Shown here: in pieces, positions 31,818 to 41,492 of the stretch | Layout: each line of letters begins with the position of its first letter | Numbering within the stretch: position 1 is the stretch's first letter | Assembly (NCBI GenBank): GCA_947040435.1 | Contig: CAMRBL010000002.1 | Span: 1 to 64,000, forward strand | From: an uncultured Rikenellaceae bacterium | Lineage (GTDB): Bacteria; Bacteroidota; Bacteroidia; Bacteroidales; Rikenellaceae | Length of the DNA: 64,000 bases | Direction: 5' to 3' | Position numbers and translations under genes: made by a program | Notes under the pieces: generated by a model | Told to the model about the DNA's origin: nothing | The model's input: the letters and a program-made list of their open reading frames with translations, nothing else | The model's database searches: none

Positions 31818-32714
31818 TTACACTAGATGCTTAATAAGCTCCTCTCTATCTCCTTGTAGGAAGTCGATCAATGGAACTTCAATCATTGTGTAGCACCCTG
31901 GCAATTGCATCATTGTTGCTCTTGCTGAAGAGATCAAGATCTGCGCTGTAAGAGCTGGATTGTTAATCTTCATATTGAACTCAAATAGTTGATTTTGAGT
32001 CGTTCCAGATACACCTTTTCTCACCATGTTCACACCATGTCCCATATCTAAAAGATCGTCAACACATTGAACTTGCATTACGTGAGTGTCATCATTCACA
32101 AAATACTCATCAGTTTTGATTGCGTTAGCAACTGTATTGAAATCAGAACCCTCTTTCAACTCAATGTAAACCATTCTTCTGTGGATACTTGTTCCTGTTG
32201 GTATAGTCATTGACAACGCAGCTTCAACACCATCAATCGCTTTAACAGCAACTGTGTGTCCCATGCTCATACCTGGTCCAAAGTTAGTATATGTGATACC
32301 CTTTGGAGCACAAGCCTCAAGAAGAGCTCTAACAACAGAGTCACTTCCTGGATCCCATCCTGCTGACATGATAGATACTGCGCCACTCTCTTTAGCAACT
32401 TTACCCATGTTCTGGCGTAGTGTTACTACTTGTGAGTGAATATCAAAACTATCAACAGTGTTGATACCTTTTGCAAGGATCTCAACTGCGAAACTCTCTA
32501 CACTACGACTTGGTGTGCAAAGAATCGCAACATCAACATCTGTTAAATCATCAATGCTAGTTACAACGCTATACTTAGCTAACTCCTCAGGGATATTAGT
32601 TGCGTCACGACGTACAATTCCTGCTACTTCAAAATCGCTTGCTGCTTCAATAGCGTTAAGTACATATTGACCAATGTTACCATACCCAACGATGGCTGCT
32701 CTAATCTTATTCAT
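31818..32714 (-). CDS. ddh: meso-Diaminopimelate D-dehydrogenase
   Basis: KIRAAIVGYGNIGQYVLNAI, SAGWDPGSDSVVRALLEA, GPGMSMGHTVAVKAI. Confidence 0.95.
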   Translation of the reverse strand: MNKIRAAIVGYGNIGQYVLNAIEAASDFEVAGIVRRDATNIPEELAKYSVVTSIDDLTDVDVAILCTPSRSVESFAVEILAKGINTVDSFDIHSQVVTLRQNMGKVAKESGAVSIMSAGWDPGSDSVVRALLEACAPKGITYTNFGPGMSMGHTVAVKAIDGVEAALSMTIPTGTSIHRRMVYIELKEGSDFNTVANAIKTDEYFVNDDTHVMQVQCVDDLLDMGHGVNMVRKGVSGTTQNQLFEFNMKINNPALTAQILISSARATMMQLPGCYTMIEVPLIDFLQGDREELIKHLV

Positions 32715-32830
32715 ATTAATTATATTTTAATTTAGTTTTATTTTTAACGTTTATATTTAAATTGTGTTAAAAAAACACGTTTGTGTGATAAAAAACACAT
32801 TTACGTTGCTAAATTAACATTAATTTTCAC

Positions 32831-32982
32831 AAACTCAAATAGGAAAATGAAGTTTTCAAAAAAGTTTAATGAATTTTTACAAAAAATATCGCCGAAGGCT
32901 GTTCCGTTAGACTAGACTACGAACTGCCTTCGGCGAAAAACTTTATAAAGTTTTATCAAATTTCATTGAAAACTTCGTTTTC
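32831..32982. repeat. Full-length composite palindromic element
   Basis: Outer arms GAAAATGAAGTTTTCAA (32843-32859) / TTGAAAACTTCGTTTTC (32966-32982) and inner arms TCGCCGAAGGCTGTTC (32889-32904) / GAACTGCCTTCGGCGA (32921-32936), one mismatch each. Confidence 0.85.
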
Positions 32983-32993
32983 TGAGAGATATA

Positions 32994-33974
32994 CTATGTT
33001 GATAATATTTTAACAGTATTCAACAGATCTCTATTGATTGGTTTACCCTTCTTAATAGCTTTGTTAAATGGTATGTACACTAATTCGTCATTCTGTACCC
33101 CTATCATAACGTTACGTTGACCATCAAGGAGTGCATCTATTGCAGCTTCTCCCATGCGACTAGCTAATATTCTATCACTTGCCGTTGGTGATCCACCTCG
33201 TTGGATGTGTCCTAAAATAGTTACACGCACATCATATTGTGGGTACTCTTTCTTTACACGCTCCGCTAGACCCATAGCACCTCCAGTAATCTCACTCTCA
33301 GCAACAAGTACGATACTACTATTTTTACTCTTACGAAAACCACTCTCAATCAGTTCAGATAATTGGTCAACTTCTGTTGCAATCTCTGGAATAATAGCCG
33401 CTTCAGCACCTGTTGCAATGGCACCGTTGATAGCCAAGAAACCCGCATTACGACCCATTACCTCAATGAAAAATAGTCTATCATGTGAAGATGCCGTATC
33501 TTTAATCTTATCGACAGCATCCATAATTGTATTTAGTGCTGTGTCATATCCGATAGTTGTGTCGGTACCATTTAGATCATTGTCAATTGTACCTGGTAGA
33601 CCCACGATAGGAATATTAAACTCTGAAGCAAATATTTTTGCCCCCGTAAGAGAACCATCTCCTCCGATAACAACTAGAGCATCAATCCCCTCTCGTTGCA
33701 TTGTTTCATACGCTACTTGACGTCCCTCAGCTGTTGTAAACTCTTTAGACCTTGCAGTTTTAAGAATTGTACCCCCTTGCTGTATAATATTACTTACATT
33801 TTGTGTCACATATGGTACAATTTCCCCTGTTATAAGACCTTTGTAACCTCTCATAATAGCCTTTACAGTGAACCCATTATAGATTGCTGTACGTGTCACA
33901 GCACGGATTGCTGCATTCATCCCTGGAGCATCTCCACCGGATGTTAATATTCCAATACATTTGATTTCTAACAT
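32994..33974 (-). CDS. pfkA: 6-phosphofructokinase
   Basis: [49 protein letters not shown]. Confidence 0.97.
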   Translation of the reverse strand: MLEIKCIGILTSGGDAPGMNAAIRAVTRTAIYNGFTVKAIMRGYKGLITGEIVPYVTQNVSNIIQQGGTILKTARSKEFTTAEGRQVAYETMQREGIDALVVIGGDGSLTGAKIFASEFNIPIVGLPGTIDNDLNGTDTTIGYDTALNTIMDAVDKIKDTASSHDRLFFIEVMGRNAGFLAINGAIATGAEAAIIPEIATEVDQLSELIESGFRKSKNSSIVLVAESEITGGAMGLAERVKKEYPQYDVRVTILGHIQRGGSPTASDRILASRMGEAAIDALLDGQRNVMIGVQNDELVYIPFNKAIKKGKPINRDLLNTVKILST

Positions 33975-34090
33975 ACTTCAAAACTATTAAGTTGTATAGG
34001 TGGAAACTATATTCCACTCTCGATTACAAATGTAAAAATATTTTGCAAACTTTTTTTAATATATATGTTAAAAAACTAATAAGTTTTTAA

Positions 34091-34144
34091 TGTTCAGTGC
34101 GATCACGCACCGCAGCCCACTTAGGGCAGTTCATAGCCTAGTTT
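34091..34144. repeat. Dispersed-repeat copy overlapping the stop codon of the triple-PspC gene
   Basis: TGTTCAGTGCGATCACGCACCGCAGCCCACTTAGGGCAGTTCATAGCCTAGTTT; compare GGCAGTTCATAGTCTAGTTT at 44289. Confidence 0.65.
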
Positions 34145-36477
34145 ATATCTACTATATGCGTATAGTTAGTAATAGTATCTATCTTAACAGAATCACCAAC
34201 TATACTCTTGGTTGTCGTAAGTTTAGAGTGCGAAACATTGACTTCGGAGGTAAAATAAAGCTCCTTAATGAAATACGCACAAGTAAGAACCCAAAGTGCA
34301 ATCATTATTGTGAGACCTAATACATAGTACTTCTTTCTATCTTTTATACTCATCCAGATAACCCATAGTGTCGCTAATATGGAGAGAGCGAGTAGTATCT
34401 TACATATAGTGTAGTTGCCTTGCAGCGGAGTTAAATTAGACGTAGGGCGGATAGACATATTCTGACTATCTAAGGTGTCGACTCTATGTCCATCGTCAAC
34501 TTTAATACATTGGGTTACAAGTTTGGCATCTATAATAGTATCTCCTCTAAATATAGTACCCCTTTCATATATTATGGTATCTTTAATTGTAGTGGTTTCA
34601 ATATAATACTCCTTGAAGGAGTTGTGGTTTCGTTTAGCGGTAAATTTATACCAATGATTAGAGTTGTTAGATCCTTCGCTGTAAGTATTCGCGAACACCT
34701 TAGCAATATTCATATCGTCTATTTGGCTGGCAACTGTGTATGTAAAACATGAGCCCACTGCAATCCAAATAGTAATCATTATAGTTAAACACCATGCAAT
34801 GCCCCTCTTCCAACTAGATAGAAGTGCTATTAAAGCTACGAGTGTTGCAGTGATAGGGATAATCATAACAGGAAGAGAGAGTATCGTTGTTTCGACTATT
34901 TCAATTGGGAAAAGGTATGGATACTGAGTAAAAAATATTGGAATTACAGACATAAAGTAAGGGAACGAAAATGCTAATGATCCATTAATCGACATAATGA
35001 ATAGTGTCAAGATTATTACTATTACGAGTAGTAAAGGTAGTCCGACTGAGAATGAGAGAGCAACTAGTGCAAGCTTTAATATTTTCATTATTACCTTACC
35101 TATAAATTTCAGCATCTCTGCAAATATTGAAGCTAAACCTGCCTCCTTGCTCTGCGAATCAATCTCAGTAGCATCACTACTGATTTGTCTGCCGATAGAG
35201 AATGCAGTGACACTCTCTCCACTCATCTCTAGCTTTTGGCGTGCATTTTTTGCCATCGGGATAGAAATCCACATTACTATGTAGGATATAATTATGATAC
35301 TGAGAAGAGAAAGAAAGAAAGTTATTCCCCCTGTGCTTTTATGATGGGTTATCATCATAAAAGAGAAGAAGCTAAGAGTCGAAAATAAAATTATAAACAA
35401 TAGGCGAATCCAAGCGACGTGTATGTTAATATACTTTGATAATCCAGAGCATACACCACCAATAACTCCCCCCTTTGATGAGCGATATAATCTTTTAGGG
35501 AATACGTCGTTACTACTGATTGGGTTGCTGTTAGTTTGTTCACTATTGTTCATAGAGTAGATTGGAGGAGCCTTTTTATTGCTTTCGTAACTCGCTTGAC
35601 GATATTTAAGTTTAGGTATCGCAATCCATAATACTATGTAAGATAGTATAGTCCCAAGTATGAACGTGAGTGTAAAGTCGAAAATAACTGGTTTAGCTAC
35701 GAAAAGAGTTGCAAATGGTAGTACAACTAGAAGTATGAACGCTAAGCGAATCAGTGTAACGTCAATTTGAAAGTGATTGGACAATCCAGCACAAACACCC
35801 CCAATTACCCCACCTTCAGAAGATCTGTATAGTTGCTTATGTGCTATCGCCCCATTTTTAGTTGCGTTAAATGCACTTTGAGTTGTAGGGTCAATATCTG
35901 CTTCGTTCATCTCTTGCTCTACCTGCTTCCATGTAGCTTTAGGAATTGCAATCCATAGTATAATGTAGGAGATAATCCACCCTAATGAGATTTGAATTGG
36001 TAGCTCATTTGAGTAGATCATAGCTGATGGAGTGAATACAATAGAGAATAAAAATATAAGCCTAATCCATGCAACATTAATATTAAAATGTTTTGATAGT
36101 CCTGCACATACCCCTGCAATTTTGCCTCCTTGTCTAGGGCGGTATAATCTCTTATTTACAACTTGCGCTCTCTCATGTTGGTTGTTTTGAGGTGGTGTTG
36201 TCGCTTTAGGTTCTGGATTTGTCTCCTCTGAATCGGGAAAGCCTAAGCGCTCAATAATATCTGCAATGGTAACTGTGTTGACCACTGTAGATTGCTCTTG
36301 TTGCTCTAATATTAGCTCTATGATACGTGATTCAATATCTGACAAAATCTCAGCTCCATCGGGATTGCCGATATATTTAGTCTCCAGTTTTTGTAGATAA
36401 CTATTTAGAATGTCGTAAGCGTCTTGATTCAAGGCTATATTGATTCCTGCAATACTCACTTTAATTACTTCGTTCAT
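34138..36477 (-). CDS. Membrane protein with three tandem PspC domains
   Basis: RLYRPRQGGKIAGVCAGLSKHF, QLYRSSEGGVIGGVCAGLSNHF, RLYRSSKGGVIGGVCSGLSKYI, each followed by TM segments and W(I/L)xIPK-like ends. Confidence 0.88.
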   Translation of the reverse strand: MNEVIKVSIAGINIALNQDAYDILNSYLQKLETKYIGNPDGAEILSDIESRIIELILEQQEQSTVVNTVTIADIIERLGFPDSEETNPEPKATTPPQNNQHERAQVVNKRLYRPRQGGKIAGVCAGLSKHFNINVAWIRLIFLFSIVFTPSAMIYSNELPIQISLGWIISYIILWIAIPKATWKQVEQEMNEADIDPTTQSAFNATKNGAIAHKQLYRSSEGGVIGGVCAGLSNHFQIDVTLIRLAFILLVVLPFATLFVAKPVIFDFTLTFILGTILSYIVLWIAIPKLKYRQASYESNKKAPPIYSMNNSEQTNSNPISSNDVFPKRLYRSSKGGVIGGVCSGLSKYINIHVAWIRLLFIILFSTLSFFSFMMITHHKSTGGITFFLSLLSIIIISYIVMWISIPMAKNARQKLEMSGESVTAFSIGRQISSDATEIDSQSKEAGLASIFAEMLKFIGKVIMKILKLALVALSFSVGLPLLLVIVIILTLFIMSINGSLAFSFPYFMSVIPIFFTQYPYLFPIEIVETTILSLPVMIIPITATLVALIALLSSWKRGIAWCLTIMITIWIAVGSCFTYTVASQIDDMNIAKVFANTYSEGSNNSNHWYKFTAKRNHNSFKEYYIETTTIKDTIIYERGTIFRGDTIIDAKLVTQCIKVDDGHRVDTLDSQNMSIRPTSNLTPLQGNYTICKILLALSILATLWVIWMSIKDRKKYYVLGLTIMIALWVLTCAYFIKELYFTSEVNVSHSKLTTTKSIVGDSVKIDTITNYTHIVDIN

Positions 36478-36482
36478 ACTCT

Positions 36483-36815
36483 TTATCCTTTACGAATTAC
36501 ATTTATTTGATTAACTAGTTCACTCCACGCCTTATCTAGGGCAAAAAGTGACTCAATTCCTGTATATGTAAGTGTGTAGTACTTACGTGGAGGACCCTGT
36601 GGGGACTCCTCCCATCTGTAACTCAAGAGACCTTGGTTTTTTTGTCGAGTGAGTATCGGATATAATGTACCCTCTACAACGATCATCTCGGCACTCTTTA
36701 GTTCTGCGAGTATTTGGGAGGCGTAAGCATCTCCCTTAGATAATATTGAGAGTATACAGTACTCTAATATCCCCTTTCTCATCTGCGCCTTGGCGTTATC
36801 AATATTTGCTGCCAT
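36483..36815 (-). CDS. PadR-family transcriptional regulator
   Basis: MRKGILEYCILSILSKGDAYASQILAEL...VVEGTLYPILTRQKNQGLL. Confidence 0.93.
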   Translation of the reverse strand: MAANIDNAKAQMRKGILEYCILSILSKGDAYASQILAELKSAEMIVVEGTLYPILTRQKNQGLLSYRWEESPQGPPRKYYTLTYTGIESLFALDKAWSELVNQINVIRKG

Positions 36816-36820
36816 ACCGC

Positions 36821-37285
36821 TTAGTATATGTTGCTCTTAGGTAGAACTATCCATAATATGATATATACGAATATGCTTAATCCACCAACCATGAGTAGTA
36901 GTGTGACTAACCTAACTACCATGGGGTCGATGCCAAAAAATTCACCTATTCCAGAGCAGACTCCTCCTAATATTGAGTTTCTACTTGAGCGTGATAATTT
37001 CCCCTTATAGTTATATGTTGTTTGTCTACCTCCAAAGCTTGACGCTGGGCCAATAATGGCAATAGTGCGGAGTACAATCTCTAGTGTCACAACCTGCATG
37101 TTATTAAATAGTGCCTTGCGGAAGATTTCGGCAATGCGTGACTCTACGTCTTCAATTATTTCTCCATTTTCATAAGGACTAAGTCTTGATTTTATGTCCT
37201 CTAGATAATTTTCTAATGCAATATATGCATCATTATCAATCGTAAATGCTATTGATCCTAAATTAATACTTATCGTCTTTTTCAT
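36821..37285 (-). CDS. Single-PspC-domain membrane protein
   Basis: KLSRSSRNSILGGVCSGIGEFFGIDPMVVRLVTLLL; N-terminal domain homologous to that of the 779-aa protein. Confidence 0.88.
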   Translation of the reverse strand: MKKTISINLGSIAFTIDNDAYIALENYLEDIKSRLSPYENGEIIEDVESRIAEIFRKALFNNMQVVTLEIVLRTIAIIGPASSFGGRQTTYNYKGKLSRSSRNSILGGVCSGIGEFFGIDPMVVRLVTLLLMVGGLSIFVYIILWIVLPKSNIY

Positions 37286-37349
37286 AAAAATATGGTTAAT
37301 TAGTTTATAGTTAACGTTTTATGTTTGCTTCTGTCGGTACTGTGTATTG

Positions 37350-37357
37350 CAAAGGTA
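37350..37357 (-). promoter_or_regulatory. -7 box TACCTTTG for the PspC/PadR operon
   Basis: Matches TAnnTTTG on the minus strand, about 65 bp upstream of the ORF start. Confidence 0.55.
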
Positions 37358-37370
37358 TTAATTTATTTGG

Positions 37371-37396
37371 AATACTATGTATTACACAGTAGTATT
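37371..37396. promoter_or_regulatory. Candidate PadR operator AATACTA-N12-TAGTATT
   Basis: Inverted repeat around the expected -33 region of the PspC/PadR operon promoter. Confidence 0.5.
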
Positions 37397-37401
37397 TTGT
37401 A

Positions 37402-37435
37402 AAAAAAATAGTGCGACCAACAACACTATTTTTTT
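37402..37435. terminator. Terminator downstream of meaB
   Basis: AAAAAAATAGTG-N10-CACTATTTTTTT, 12-bp perfect stem. Confidence 0.75.
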
Positions 37436-37487
37436 ATTTGTTCATTTCAATTGCTCAACTCTCTCCCTAGAGGAGCGTTGCAGCAGT

Positions 37488-38615
37488 TTATATTTTGTGT
37501 GATTTATCTTGTTGAAAATATATGTCTAATAGCTCTTTAGCTGCTATGAATGAACTTATTTCGTCTTTGAGTACTTTGTCAAGATAACCATCAATAGCTG
37601 CAACAACAGCCTCATTGCGATAGAATCCCTCACGTAGAGCCTCATTTATAGTCTCACGCATCCAATATTGACTTTGACGATTTCTATTTTTATCAAAGTA
37701 TCCGTTTGCTTTAATAAAGGCGATATACTCTTCGACATCAGCCCAAATCTCAGTTAAACCAGACTTGTCAACAGAAGAGCATGTAAATACATTCGGGTTC
37801 CACTCTGATTTTGGAGTTGGGAATAGCATTAGAGCATTAATAAAATGACTTCTTGCAACTAATGCTTTGTTCACGTTAGATCCATCGGCTTTGGTTATTG
37901 CCACAAGGTCTGCCATCTCCATAATTCCACGCTTGATACCTTGTAGTTCATCTCCAGCACCAGATATTTGTAGCATCAAGAACATATCTACCATAGAGTG
38001 TACGGCAGTCTCAGACTGTCCAACACCAACAGTCTCAATAAATATAATATCATATCCAGCAGCTTCGCATAGAACGATAGTTTCTCGTGTTTTTCTCGCT
38101 ACCCCACCAAGAGATCCTGCTGCGGGTGAAGGTCGAATAAATACATCTGGATTAGCGGAGATTGTCTCCATACGGGTTTTGTCTCCAAGTATAGAACCCC
38201 CACTCCTCTCAGAACTAGGGTCAATTGCTAGTACAGCTAACTTGTGTTCCATTTGTGTCACCATGCCGCCGATAGCTTCGATGAACGTAGACTTTCCAGC
38301 TCCAGGAACTCCCGTTATTCCCAAGCGTATCGCCTTTCCTGAATATGGCAAGCAACGCTCTATTATCTCTTGTGCCTGAGCATAGTGTACAGGATTCTGA
38401 CTCTCCACTAGAGTTATTGCTTGAGATAGTGTTGTCATGTTTGACTCTAAAATCTCCTTTACATACTCATCTGTGGATATATTGCGCCTTTTTACTCTTT
38501 TAAAATGTGGATTTATAATGGGCACATCAACTACTCCCGTAGATACATTTAGTGCACTATTTATATTGTGCTCCTTATGATGATTTTCGTAATGGTCAAT
38601 ATTTAAATGCTTCAT
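37488..38615 (-). CDS. meaB: Methylmalonyl-CoA mutase-associated GTPase MeaB (ArgK)
   Basis: GITGVPGAGKSTFIEAIG, IDPSSERSGGSILGDKTRM. Confidence 0.96.
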   Translation of the reverse strand: MKHLNIDHYENHHKEHNINSALNVSTGVVDVPIINPHFKRVKRRNISTDEYVKEILESNMTTLSQAITLVESQNPVHYAQAQEIIERCLPYSGKAIRLGITGVPGAGKSTFIEAIGGMVTQMEHKLAVLAIDPSSERSGGSILGDKTRMETISANPDVFIRPSPAAGSLGGVARKTRETIVLCEAAGYDIIFIETVGVGQSETAVHSMVDMFLMLQISGAGDELQGIKRGIMEMADLVAITKADGSNVNKALVARSHFINALMLFPTPKSEWNPNVFTCSSVDKSGLTEIWADVEEYIAFIKANGYFDKNRNRQSQYWMRETINEALREGFYRNEAVVAAIDGYLDKVLKDEISSFIAAKELLDIYFQQDKSHKI

Positions 38616-38629
38616 ATCTTCTAATTATA

Positions 38630-39091
38630 CTACTTTAACGCCTCTTTTATTATATTATCGTTTAGCTGATCTGAGTTTCCAAACCAAATTGCATTACCCT
38701 TTTTATCAACAATGATGCTAAATGGAACGAAGTTCACTCCATATGATGAGAATGTTTTACCTTCATTGTCCAGAGCAGAAAAAAACTTATGGTTGTTATG
38801 TTTTAAATGCTTCATAACAATATCTTTATCTTCTTTGAACAGTAATATGATATTAATGTTGGGCATTGATACTGCCAAGTTATTTAGCTTTTCTAGTCGA
38901 GACATGCTTGGAGGGCTTGTTGTGTGAGCAAACTCTATGACATATACCATCTTACCTGGCTGAGGTTTGTTGTTTAACCACTCAGCGACTTTGAGCTCAG
39001 GAACTTTTTCTCCGATCATCAGTTTTTGTGCCGAGGCAGAAGAGATCGAGAGTGCTATCGAAAAAAGGAGTACTAAAAAGTAAGTTTTCAT
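38630..39091 (-). CDS. Thioredoxin-fold (TlpA/redoxin-like) exported protein lacking CXXC
   Basis: Signal peptide MKTYFLVLLFSIALSISSASAQ; VIEFAHTTSPPSMSRLEKL aligns with VIEFWATWCPPC; FVPFSIIVDKKG. Confidence 0.8.
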   Translation of the reverse strand: MKTYFLVLLFSIALSISSASAQKLMIGEKVPELKVAEWLNNKPQPGKMVYVIEFAHTTSPPSMSRLEKLNNLAVSMPNINIILLFKEDKDIVMKHLKHNNHKFFSALDNEGKTFSSYGVNFVPFSIIVDKKGNAIWFGNSDQLNDNIIKEALK

Positions 39092-39421
39092 AATATTGTA
39101 ATATATTAAATTGGACACTATGTAAATGTAAAAATAGAGTATATATATGTATAATACCTGATGCGAAGGTAGTAAATTTCCAATTAATAAATGAAATATA
39201 CAAGCTTTTTTTCATAATCAACTTCAATGAGCACCTCTATATGTGTTGTGGTAGATAGTTGCAGTTAATATGGGTTTAGATGTAAAAATAGATTGTTCTG
39301 CGAGATCACTTATCACCACTAGCATTGTGCGGTTTACGTAAATAAAAAAGACATTTTGTGTGGGAGCTTTTTTTTTGTGAAAAAAGTGCTGTTTTTATGA
39401 TAAAATCTCATTTATTACTAG

Positions 39422-39449
39422 TACTTTTGTGGGACAGGTGCACATGTGC
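39422..39449 (+). promoter_or_regulatory. -7 box TACTTTTG followed by 10-bp palindrome GCACATGTGC upstream of mce operon
   Basis: TAnnTTTG at 39422-39429; palindrome at 39440-39449 near the expected start site. Confidence 0.4.
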
Positions 39450-39500
39450 CTATAAGTTTATCTAACATATTGTAATTTCAAATAAAATAATCTTTTTCAA

Positions 39501-39926
39501 ATGAAAGTTTCTCACATTGAGCATATCGGTATCGCTGTAACGAGCATCGATGAAGCCATCCCATACTGGGAGAATGTTTTAGGTCTAAAGTGTTATAACA
39601 TCGAAGAAGTAGCAGATCAAAAAGTTAAGACTGCATTCTTCATGGTTGGTCAAACAAAAATTGAATTACTAGAGTCTACATCTCCAGACGGTTCGATTGC
39701 TAAGTTTATCGATAAAAATAACGGTAAAGGTGGAGTTCATCACCTAGCTTTTGCTGTTGATGGAATCGAAGATGCTCTTGCAGATGCAGAGTCTAAAAAT
39801 GTGCAGCTTATTGATAAGACTCCTAGAGCTGGAGCTGAAGGGTTGACTATCGCATTTTTACACCCTAAGTCAACTATGGGAGTACTTACTGAACTTTGTG
39901 AAGATAAAAATAAAAACTGCAAATAA
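39501..39926 (+). CDS. mce: Methylmalonyl-CoA epimerase
   Basis: [40 protein letters not shown]. Confidence 0.96.
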   Translation: MKVSHIEHIGIAVTSIDEAIPYWENVLGLKCYNIEEVADQKVKTAFFMVGQTKIELLESTSPDGSIAKFIDKNNGKGGVHHLAFAVDGIEDALADAESKNVQLIDKTPRAGAEGLTIAFLHPKSTMGVLTELCEDKNKNCK

Positions 39927-41488
39927 TGAGTAGTAATATTGAAAAAATCCAGGAATTAATCACTTTCCGTGAACAAGCTAAACTTGGCGGTGGTCAAAAA
40001 AGAATTGACTCTCAGCACAAAAGAGGGAAATTTACAGCACGTGAGAGAATTAATATGCTTCTTGATGAGGGTTCTTTCGAGGAGTTTGATATGTTCGTAA
40101 CTCATAGATGCCATAACTTTGGTATCGAGAAAGAGAGCTACTTCGGAGATGGAGTTGTTACGGGTTATGGTACAATTGATGGTAGATTAGTCTATATCTA
40201 TGCTCAAGATTTTACTGTATTTGGAGGATCTCTTTCTGAGACTCTTGCAGCTAAGATCTGTAAAGTAATGGATATGTCTATGAAAAATGGTGCGCCAATT
40301 ATCGGTCTTAATGACTCGGGTGGTGCTCGTATCCAAGAGGGTGTTAACGCTCTTGCTGGATATGCTGAAATTTTTCAAAGAAATATATTAGCATCTGGTG
40401 TAGTTCCTCAGATCTCTGCAATATTTGGTCCATGTGCTGGTGGTGCTGTGTACTCTCCTGCATTGACTGACTTTATCATGATGAGAAAAGATACTAGTTA
40501 TATGTTCTTGACTGGACCTAAGGTTGTTAAGACTGTAACTGGAGAGAATGTTACACAAGAGCAACTTGGTGGAGCATCTATTCACGCTACAAAGTCAGGT
40601 GTTGCTCATTTCGTTGTTGACGATGAGGAGGAGGGAATCGCACTTCTTCGTAAGTTGATCGGATATATGCCACAGAATAATCTTGAAGATGCTCCTCTTG
40701 CTATCTGTACTGATAGTATTAGCCGTATTGAAGATTCTCTTAATGAGATCATTCCAGATAATCCAAACAAACCTTATGATATGTTTGACGTTATCTCATC
40801 TATCGTTGATAATGGTGATTTCTTAGAGTCTCAAAAAGGTTTTGCTCCAAACATTATAACTTGTTTCGCTAGATTTAATGGACAGAGTGTTGGTATTGTT
40901 GCAAATCAACCTAAATACCTTGCAGGTGTTTTAGATTGTAATGCTTCTCGTAAAGCAGCAAGATTTGTTCGTTTTTGTGACGCGTTCAACATTCCACTTG
41001 TAACACTTGTTGACGTTCCTGGATTCCTTCCTGGAACAACTCAAGAGTATGGTGGCGTAATTGTTCATGGTGCAAAATTATTGTTTGCTTATGGTGAGGC
41101 TACTGTACCAAAAGTTACAATCGTACTTCGTAAAGCATACGGTGGTGCATATTGTGTAATGAGTTCTAAGCACCTTAGAGGTGACTTAAACTACGCTTGG
41201 CCAACAGCAGAAATTGCGGTTATGGGTGCATCTGGTGCAACAGAAGTCCTTGCAGGTAAAGAGGTGAATGCTGTTGAAGATCCAGCGGCAAGAGCTAAAC
41301 TTGTCGCAGAGAAAGAGGCTGATTATAGTAAGCAGTTTGCAAATCCATACAATGCAGCAAAATACGGATATATTGATGATGTAATTGAACCTAGAAATAC
41401 TCGTTTCAGAGTAATTAGAGCTCTTCAATCTCTTGCAACAAAACGTCTTGTTAACCCTGCTAAGAAGCACTCAAATATTCCACTTTAA
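39926..41488 (+). CDS. mmdA: Methylmalonyl-CoA decarboxylase alpha subunit / propionyl-CoA carboxylase beta-type carboxyltransferase
   Basis: [40 protein letters not shown], next to biotin carrier and OadB. Confidence 0.94.
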   Translation: MSSNIEKIQELITFREQAKLGGGQKRIDSQHKRGKFTARERINMLLDEGSFEEFDMFVTHRCHNFGIEKESYFGDGVVTGYGTIDGRLVYIYAQDFTVFGGSLSETLAAKICKVMDMSMKNGAPIIGLNDSGGARIQEGVNALAGYAEIFQRNILASGVVPQISAIFGPCAGGAVYSPALTDFIMMRKDTSYMFLTGPKVVKTVTGENVTQEQLGGASIHATKSGVAHFVVDDEEEGIALLRKLIGYMPQNNLEDAPLAICTDSISRIEDSLNEIIPDNPNKPYDMFDVISSIVDNGDFLESQKGFAPNIITCFARFNGQSVGIVANQPKYLAGVLDCNASRKAARFVRFCDAFNIPLVTLVDVPGFLPGTTQEYGGVIVHGAKLLFAYGEATVPKVTIVLRKAYGGAYCVMSSKHLRGDLNYAWPTAEIAVMGASGATEVLAGKEVNAVEDPAARAKLVAEKEADYSKQFANPYNAAKYGYIDDVIEPRNTRFRVIRALQSLATKRLVNPAKKHSNIPL

Positions 41489-41492
41489 GGCT

